Origin: Kitasatospora sp. NBC_00315
GTDB taxonomy: Bacteria; Actinomycetota; Actinomycetes; Streptomycetales; Streptomycetaceae
Assembly (NCBI RefSeq): GCF_041435095.1
Contig: NZ_CP108025.1
Coordinates: forward strand, 4,526,001-4,590,000
Reading direction: 5' to 3'
Length of the DNA: 64,000 bases
The stretch's first letter is position 1, and every line of letters begins with the position of its first letter. The translations under genes and the position numbers were made by a program. Positions 58,686-64,000 of the stretch are shown here, one piece after another. A model generated the notes under the pieces. The model saw only the letters and a program-made list of their open reading frames with translations, had not been told where the DNA came from and did no database searches.

Positions 58686-61541
58686 GTGTCCCCGAGCAGC
58701 GAGACCGCGCCCAACGGCCAGCGACTCGTGATTGTCGAGTCGCCGGCCAAGGCGAAGACGATCAAGGGCTATCTCGGCCCCGGCTACATCGTCGAGGCGA
58801 GCGTCGGGCACATCCGCGACCTGCCCGGCACGGCCGCCGAGGTCCCCGACCAGTACACCGGCGAGGTTCGCCGGCTCGGAGTCGACGTCGACCACGACTT
58901 CGCTCCCATCTATGTGGTGAACGCGGACAAGAAGTCGCAGGTTTCCAAGCTGAAGGCGTTGCTCAAGGAGTCCGACGAACTCTTCCTGGCCACCGATGAG
59001 GACCGCGAGGGCGAGGCCATCGCGTGGCACCTCCAGCAGGTGCTGAAGCCCAAGGTGCCGGTGCACCGGATGGTCTTCCACGAGATCACCAAGGCCGCGA
59101 TCCAGGAGGCCGTCAACAACCCGCGTGAGTTGAACCAGCGCCTGGTCGACGCCCAGGAGACCCGTCGTATCCTCGACCGCCTCTACGGCTACGAGGTCTC
59201 GCCGGTCCTGTGGAAGAAGGTCATGCCGAAGCTGTCGGCGGGCCGGGTCCAGTCCGTGGCGACCCGCCTGGTGGTCGAGCGGGAGCGGGAGCGGATCGCG
59301 TTCCGCACCGCCTCCTACTGGGACCTCACGGGCACGTTCGCGACCGGCCGCACCGCCGCCGACGCCGCGAATCCGGAGAGTTTCGGCGCCCGGCTGTCCA
59401 CCGTCGACGGCAGGCGGATCGCCAGCGGCCGTGACTTCGGCCCGGACGGGCAGATCAAGAGCGCCAGTACCCTGCACCTCGACGAGCAGGCTGCCCGTGC
59501 GCTGGCCGCCGCCCTGGAGCAGACCGCGTTCAGCGTCCGCAGCGTCGAGTCCAAGCCTTACCGCCGCTCGCCGTACGCGCCGTTCCGCACCACCACGCTC
59601 CAGCAGGAGGCCAGCCGCAAGCTGGGCTTCGGCGCGAAGCGCACCATGCAGGTGGCCCAGAAGCTGTACGAGAACGGCTTCATCACCTACATGCGTACCG
59701 ACTCCACCACGCTCTCGGACACGGCGATCTCCGCCGCCCGGGCCCAGGTCACGCAGCTCTACGGAGCCGACTACCTGCCGGACGCCCCGCGGACGTACGC
59801 CAGCAAGGTCAAGAACGCGCAGGAGGCGCACGAGGCGATCCGCCCCTCCGGCGACCGCTTCCGCACCCCGGCCGAGACCGGTCTGAGCAGCGACGAGTTC
59901 CGGCTCTACGAGCTGATCTGGATGCGCACCGTCGCCTCCCAGATGAAGGACGCGGTCGGGCAGTCCGTGACGGTCAAGGTCGGCGGCGCGTCCTCGGACG
60001 GCCGGGACGTGGAGTTCTCCGCGTCCGGCAAGATCATCACGTTCCACGGCTTCCTCAAGGCCTACGTCGAGGGCGCGGACGACCCGAACGCCGAGCTGGA
60101 CGACCGCGAGCGGCGCCTGCCGCAGGTCACCCAGGGCGACCCGCTCTCCGCGGAGCAGCTCAACTCCGAGGGCCACTCGACCAAGCCGCCGGCCCGCTAC
60201 ACCGAGGCCTCGCTGGTCAAGGAGCTGGAGGACCGGGAGATCGGCCGGCCGTCGACCTACGCGTCGATCATCGACACGATCATCAACCGCAAGTACGTCT
60301 TCAAGAAGGGCACGGCGCTCGTCCCGTCGTTCCTCTCCTTCGCGGTGGTCAACCTGCTGGAGAAGCACTTCGGCCGGCTCGTCGACTACGACTTCACCGC
60401 GCGGATGGAGGACGACCTCGACCGGATCGCCGCCGGTGAGGCGAAGTCCGTGCCGTGGCTCAAGCGCTTCTACTTCGGTGAGGGCGAGGGCCACGCCGTC
60501 GGCGGCGCGGCCGAGGCCGGCAACGGCGACGGCGACCACCTCGGGGGTCTGAAGGAACTGGTCACCGACCTGGGGGCGATCGACGCCCGCGAGATCAGCT
60601 CGTTCAAGATCAGCGACGACATCACGCTGCGGGTCGGCCGCTACGGCCCGTACGTGGAGAAGGCCTCGCAGGTCGAGGGCGAGCCCGGCCAGCGTGCCGA
60701 CATCCCGGACGAGCTGCCGCCGGACGAGCTGACCGTCGAGCTGGCCGAGGAGCTGCTGGCCAAGCCCAGCGGCGACTTCGAACTGGGCACCGACCCGGTC
60801 AGCGGCAACCCGGTCGTCGCCAAGTCCGGCCGTTACGGTCCGTACGTCACCGAGATCCTGCCCGAGGGCACGCCGAAGACCGGGAAGAACGCGGTCAAGC
60901 CGCGGACCGCCTCGCTCTTCAAGACGATGGCGCTGGACACCATGACGCTGGAGGACGCGCTCAGGCTGCTCTCCATCCCCCGGGTGGTCGGCACCGACCC
61001 CGAGGGCCAGGAGATCGTCGCGTACAACGGCAAGTTCGGGCCGTACCTCAAGCGCGGCACCGACTCGCGCTCGCTGACCAGCGAGGAGCAGATCCTCGGC
61101 ATCACCCTCGACGAGGCGCTGGCCATCTACGCCCAGCCCAAGCTGCGCGGCCGGGCGGCCGCCGCCCCGCCGCTCAAGGAGCTCGGCACCGACCCGGTGA
61201 GCGAGCGTCCGGTGGTGGTGAAGGACGGCCGGTTCGGCGCCTACGTCACCGACGGCGAGACCAACGCGACCCTGCGCAAGGACGACGAGGTCGAGACCCT
61301 CACGCCGGAGCGCGGCTACGAGCTGCTGGCCGAGAAGCGGGCCCGCGGGCCGGTGAAGAAGGTCGCCAAGAAGGCACCGGCCAAGAAGGCCACCGCCACC
61401 AAGACGGCCGCGAAGACGACCACCACCGCGAAGAAGACGGCGGCCAAGAAGACGGTCGCCAAGAAGACCGCCACCACCACCGCCAAGACGGCGGCCAAGA
61501 AGGTCGCGGCGAAGAAGACGGCCTCCTCCGAGGAGAGCTGA
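58686..61541 (+). CDS. topA: DNA topoisomerase I
   Basis: This 951-aa type IA topoisomerase relaxes negative supercoils. The Toprim domain has VIVESPAKAKTIKGYL with Glu18 and ATDEDREGEAIAW (D104, D106); the catalytic tyrosine is Tyr335 in FITYMRTDS. After the core come repeated topo-C domains (GRYGPYV, GKFGPYLK, GRFGAYV), with no zinc fingers, and a 60-residue Lys/Ala/Thr tail of AKKT-type repeats that increases processivity in Streptomyces. The GTG at 58686 gives nearly the length I recall for S. coelicolor TopA; the frame is open upstream to 58398 through the leader. Confidence 0.96.
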   Translation: MSPSSETAPNGQRLVIVESPAKAKTIKGYLGPGYIVEASVGHIRDLPGTAAEVPDQYTGEVRRLGVDVDHDFAPIYVVNADKKSQVSKLKALLKESDELFLATDEDREGEAIAWHLQQVLKPKVPVHRMVFHEITKAAIQEAVNNPRELNQRLVDAQETRRILDRLYGYEVSPVLWKKVMPKLSAGRVQSVATRLVVERERERIAFRTASYWDLTGTFATGRTAADAANPESFGARLSTVDGRRIASGRDFGPDGQIKSASTLHLDEQAARALAAALEQTAFSVRSVESKPYRRSPYAPFRTTTLQQEASRKLGFGAKRTMQVAQKLYENGFITYMRTDSTTLSDTAISAARAQVTQLYGADYLPDAPRTYASKVKNAQEAHEAIRPSGDRFRTPAETGLSSDEFRLYELIWMRTVASQMKDAVGQSVTVKVGGASSDGRDVEFSASGKIITFHGFLKAYVEGADDPNAELDDRERRLPQVTQGDPLSAEQLNSEGHSTKPPARYTEASLVKELEDREIGRPSTYASIIDTIINRKYVFKKGTALVPSFLSFAVVNLLEKHFGRLVDYDFTARMEDDLDRIAAGEAKSVPWLKRFYFGEGEGHAVGGAAEAGNGDGDHLGGLKELVTDLGAIDAREISSFKISDDITLRVGRYGPYVEKASQVEGEPGQRADIPDELPPDELTVELAEELLAKPSGDFELGTDPVSGNPVVAKSGRYGPYVTEILPEGTPKTGKNAVKPRTASLFKTMALDTMTLEDALRLLSIPRVVGTDPEGQEIVAYNGKFGPYLKRGTDSRSLTSEEQILGITLDEALAIYAQPKLRGRAAAAPPLKELGTDPVSERPVVVKDGRFGAYVTDGETNATLRKDDEVETLTPERGYELLAEKRARGPVKKVAKKAPAKKATATKTAAKTTTTAKKTAAKKTVAKKTATTTAKTAAKKVAAKKTASSEES

Positions 61542-61560
61542 CAGGTCGACAGCAGTCGGT

Positions 61561-61596
61561 GCGGGCCCGTACCTCCGGTCGGAGGTGCGGGCCCGC
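61561..61596 (+). terminator. topA terminator
   Basis: A 16-bp stem (61561-61576 with 61581-61596, one G-U pair at 61570/61587) with a GGTC loop, starting 20 nt after the topA stop. Confidence 0.85.
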
Positions 61597-61690
61597 GCTC
61601 TGTCCCCGAAGCGTCACAACCGTGCAATGACGGGCATCCGGAGGCCCACTCGGCCGTTTTCCGGCCACCGGCGACCGCTACGCTGACCGT

Positions 61691-64000
61691 ATGACGAGCG
61701 AGGAGCAGCCCACCCCCAGCGCGCCCGCGGATGCGAGAGCAGCCGCGCCCGACCTCCCCGAGGTGACCCCGGCCGGGAGCCCCGGTGAACGGGCCCGCGC
61801 ACTGCTCCGCCTGCGCCCCTACCGCCGGTTGTGGGCGACCCAGCTGATCGGCGGCACCGCGGACCGGCTCGGCCTGCTGGTGCTGCTCGCGCTGACGGTG
61901 GTCGCCGCCGCCCTCGGACGGCAGTTCGGCGACCTCCCGCGCAGCCTGGCGTTCGCGGTGGCCGCCGTGTTCGCGGCCCGGCTGGTCTCGACCCTGCTGT
62001 TCGGCGTCGTGCTGCTCGGACCGCTCAGCCGCCTGGCCGGAGCCGGTCTGGACCGCCGCTGGACGCTGCTGGGCACCGACGCGCTGCGCGCGGTGCTGAT
62101 CGGCGTCGCTCCCTGGTGGCTGGTCTGGTTCCCCGCCACCGTGACGAAGCTGGCGCCCGCCACCGCGACCTTCGCGCTGCTGGCCACCGTCTTCGTCACC
62201 GGTGCGGCTGAGCGGATCTGGACGATCGCCAAGGGCGCCGCCGCCCCCGGGCTGCTGCCCCCGGTGAACCCCTACGCCCCGCTCGCCGATCAGCGGCCGT
62301 CCTCCGCGAATCTCGACACCGTTCGCACCCTGGACCGGCGCACCGACTGGATCACCGTGCCGCTCGGCGCCGCCGCGCTGGTGCTGCTCACCCTTCTCAA
62401 CAACGTCGTCGCGGCGCTCGGCTCGGACTGGCTCCGTGCCCACCAGATGACCTTCGGCGCCCTCGGCGCGGCGGCGCTCCTCGTCACCTCCGCGGCCCTG
62501 ACGTACCTGCAGGACCTGCCCACCGGGCCGGTCGCACGCACGGCGCAGCCGCTGCTGCGGGGGCTGCGCGCCCCGACCGACGCGAGCGCCGGCCCGGCGC
62601 TGAAGAAGGGCCGCACCGGCTCCGCCCCCTACTTCACCTTCGCGGTCGCCGCGGCCTGCGCCTCCTCGGCCGGCGTCGCCGCGCTCGCCCTGCTGACCGC
62701 CGCCGAGCACCGCGCCGGGCCGATCGGCTACGCCCTGATCGTGCTCGCCGCCACCGGAGCCCCGGCCCTCGGCCTGCGGCTGACCCGGGCCACCCTGCCC
62801 GCGCTCTCCCGCCGCCGGCTGCTCGCGCTGGCCCTGCTGGTCGAGGGCGTGACGCTGATCCTGGCCGGCCTGGTGCTGGACTTCGTGCTGGTCCTGCTGC
62901 TGACCGGCCTGGCCGGGCTGGCCGCCGGGATCGTCGTCTCCGCCGGCCGCACCCTGCTCGCGCAGGAGGTCGAGGAGATCCGGCTGCCCACGGTCACCGA
63001 CCACCTCTACGCGGTGCTGCGGGTCGTGGTGGCCGCCGCGCTGGTGGTCGTGCCGCTGATCGCCGCCGCGTACGGCGACGTCGAGCTGGGCTCCGTCAGG
63101 CCCGGCGGCTTCACCTTCGTCCACGGCGGCGCCGCCCTCGCGGTCGGCACCACCGGGCTGCTCACCCTCGTGCTCGCGGCCGTGGTGCTGCTGAAGACCG
63201 ACGACCGGCGCGGCACCGCCCCGTTCGGCCGGGATCTCCTCGACGCGGTTCGCGGCGCGACGGGCCCGGCCCCGCACCGCACCACCGGCGGCGGCTACTT
63301 CATCGCCCTGGAGGGCGGCGACGGAGCCGGCAAGTCCACCCAGTCGCAGGCCCTCGCGGAGTGGATCCGCAGCAAGGGCCACGAGGTCGTGCTCACCCGT
63401 GAGCCGGGCGGCAGCCCGGTCGGACAGCGGCTGCGCGGCCTCGTTCTGGACGTCGGCAACACCGGCCTCTCGCACCGGGCGGAGGCGCTGATCTACGCCG
63501 CCGACCGCGCCGAGCACGTCGAGAACGTGATCCGGCCGGCGCTGGCGCGCGGCGCCGTGGTCATCACCGACCGCTACATGGACTCCTCGATCGCCTACCA
63601 GGGCGCCGGCCGTGATCTGGCCGCCACCGAGGTGGCCCGGATCTCCCGCTGGGCGACCGGCGGTCTCGTCCCCGATCTGACCGTGGTGCTGGACGTCGAC
63701 CCGAGTGCGGCCCGCGAGCGGTTCACCGAGGCGCTGGACCGGCTGGAGTCCGAGCCGACCGAGTTCCACCAGCGGGTCCGGTCCGGTTTCCTCGCCCTCG
63801 CGGCCGCCGACCCCTCGCGCTACCTGGTGGTCGACGGCAGCCGGCAGCCCGGTTTCGTCACCACCGCGATCCGCCACCGGCTCGACCGCGAGCTGCCGCT
63901 CTCCGCACAGGAGCGGGCCGCTCGGGTCGAGCAGGAGCGCCTCGCCCGGGAGGAGGCCGCCCGCCGGGCCGCGGACGAGGCCCGGCTGAAGGCCGAGGCC
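61691..64000 (+). CDS. tmk: MFS-like membrane protein fused to thymidylate kinase (partial)
   Basis: The frame runs off the window after 770 residues without a stop. Residues 1-530 form a transporter-like membrane domain with 10-12 hydrophobic helices; residues 535-745 are a thymidylate kinase with P-loop GGDGAGKS at 542-549, the DR(Y/x) motif ITDRYMDSS and LTREPGGSPVG (dTMP-binding). Beyond 745 an Arg/Glu/Ala-rich coiled coil begins. This fusion is typical of Streptomyces and relatives. Membrane anchoring of dTMP kinase is unexplained; the transporter-like part may be inactive as a carrier. Confidence 0.92.
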   Translation, partial: MTSEEQPTPSAPADARAAAPDLPEVTPAGSPGERARALLRLRPYRRLWATQLIGGTADRLGLLVLLALTVVAAALGRQFGDLPRSLAFAVAAVFAARLVSTLLFGVVLLGPLSRLAGAGLDRRWTLLGTDALRAVLIGVAPWWLVWFPATVTKLAPATATFALLATVFVTGAAERIWTIAKGAAAPGLLPPVNPYAPLADQRPSSANLDTVRTLDRRTDWITVPLGAAALVLLTLLNNVVAALGSDWLRAHQMTFGALGAAALLVTSAALTYLQDLPTGPVARTAQPLLRGLRAPTDASAGPALKKGRTGSAPYFTFAVAAACASSAGVAALALLTAAEHRAGPIGYALIVLAATGAPALGLRLTRATLPALSRRRLLALALLVEGVTLILAGLVLDFVLVLLLTGLAGLAAGIVVSAGRTLLAQEVEEIRLPTVTDHLYAVLRVVVAAALVVVPLIAAAYGDVELGSVRPGGFTFVHGGAALAVGTTGLLTLVLAAVVLLKTDDRRGTAPFGRDLLDAVRGATGPAPHRTTGGGYFIALEGGDGAGKSTQSQALAEWIRSKGHEVVLTREPGGSPVGQRLRGLVLDVGNTGLSHRAEALIYAADRAEHVENVIRPALARGAVVITDRYMDSSIAYQGAGRDLAATEVARISRWATGGLVPDLTVVLDVDPSAARERFTEALDRLESEPTEFHQRVRSGFLALAAADPSRYLVVDGSRQPGFVTTAIRHRLDRELPLSAQERAARVEQERLAREEAARRAADEARLKAEA

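Overview
The window is about 64 kb of very GC-rich, gene-dense DNA with strong third-position G/C bias, Shine-Dalgarno starts, many GTG starts and frequent 4-nt ATGA/GTGA gene overlaps. The gene set (wblA, bldG with its anti-sigma-like partner, ssd plus a tad pilus cluster, a Crp regulator, topA with a Lys/Ala tail, a membrane-protein/thymidylate-kinase fusion) is that of a Streptomyces or Kitasatospora chromosome core. From memory the order matches roughly SCO3542 to SCO3579 of S. coelicolor in reverse. That comparison was not run.

Layout. 1-6.8 kb: wblA; two ArsA/GET3-like ATPases convergent with it; a DUF4177 + RidA pair; a Nudix hydrolase coupled through a tiny ORF to a metallo-beta-lactamase-fold hydrolase; crp. 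7.3-15.1 kb: a xylo-oligosaccharide utilisation cluster (LacI-type regulator, three-gene sugar ABC importer, GH3 beta-xylosidase, CE7 acetyl esterase) with TTTCGAAA operator-like sites. 15.5-23.8 kb: a complete four-gene Wadjet (JetABCD) anti-plasmid system of the DUF2397/DUF2398 type, every junction a 4-nt overlap. It sits immediately before nth and is not part of the core order as I recall it. 23.9-27.8 kb: nth, a CoA-type Nudix hydrolase, a MarP-like membrane serine protease and a YdjM-type membrane protein.

28-42 kb is looser, with many minisatellites: an alpha/beta hydrolase whose nucleophile position is Ala, an actinobacterial holin-like membrane protein, nhaA, a broken serine beta-lactamase-like gene, acs, a SulP transporter fused to a beta-carbonic anhydrase, a MinD/CooC-like ATPase and a divergent degenerate Fic-like protein. 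42-50 kb: a HAD-IB phosphatase, a small RNA with two C-rich hairpin loops that I recognise as 6C RNA, then the ssd-tadA-tadB-tadC-pilin-tadE-tadG-like operon. 50-64 kb: a DUF1998 helicase, bldG, an RsbW-like kinase, a cyclophilin-like protein, a lipoprotein, a methyltransferase, a DUF3592-like membrane protein, topA and the truncated fusion protein containing tmk.

Main points for a second look: the Wadjet locus and a possible nth fragment at its left edge; 6C RNA; DnaA-box-like clusters at 43.7 and 57.4 kb; a perfect 11-bp palindrome upstream of topA; the nucleophile-less hydrolase; the nonsense codon inside a YxN catalytic motif; and a tad gene that runs about 690 bp antisense into the helicase gene.
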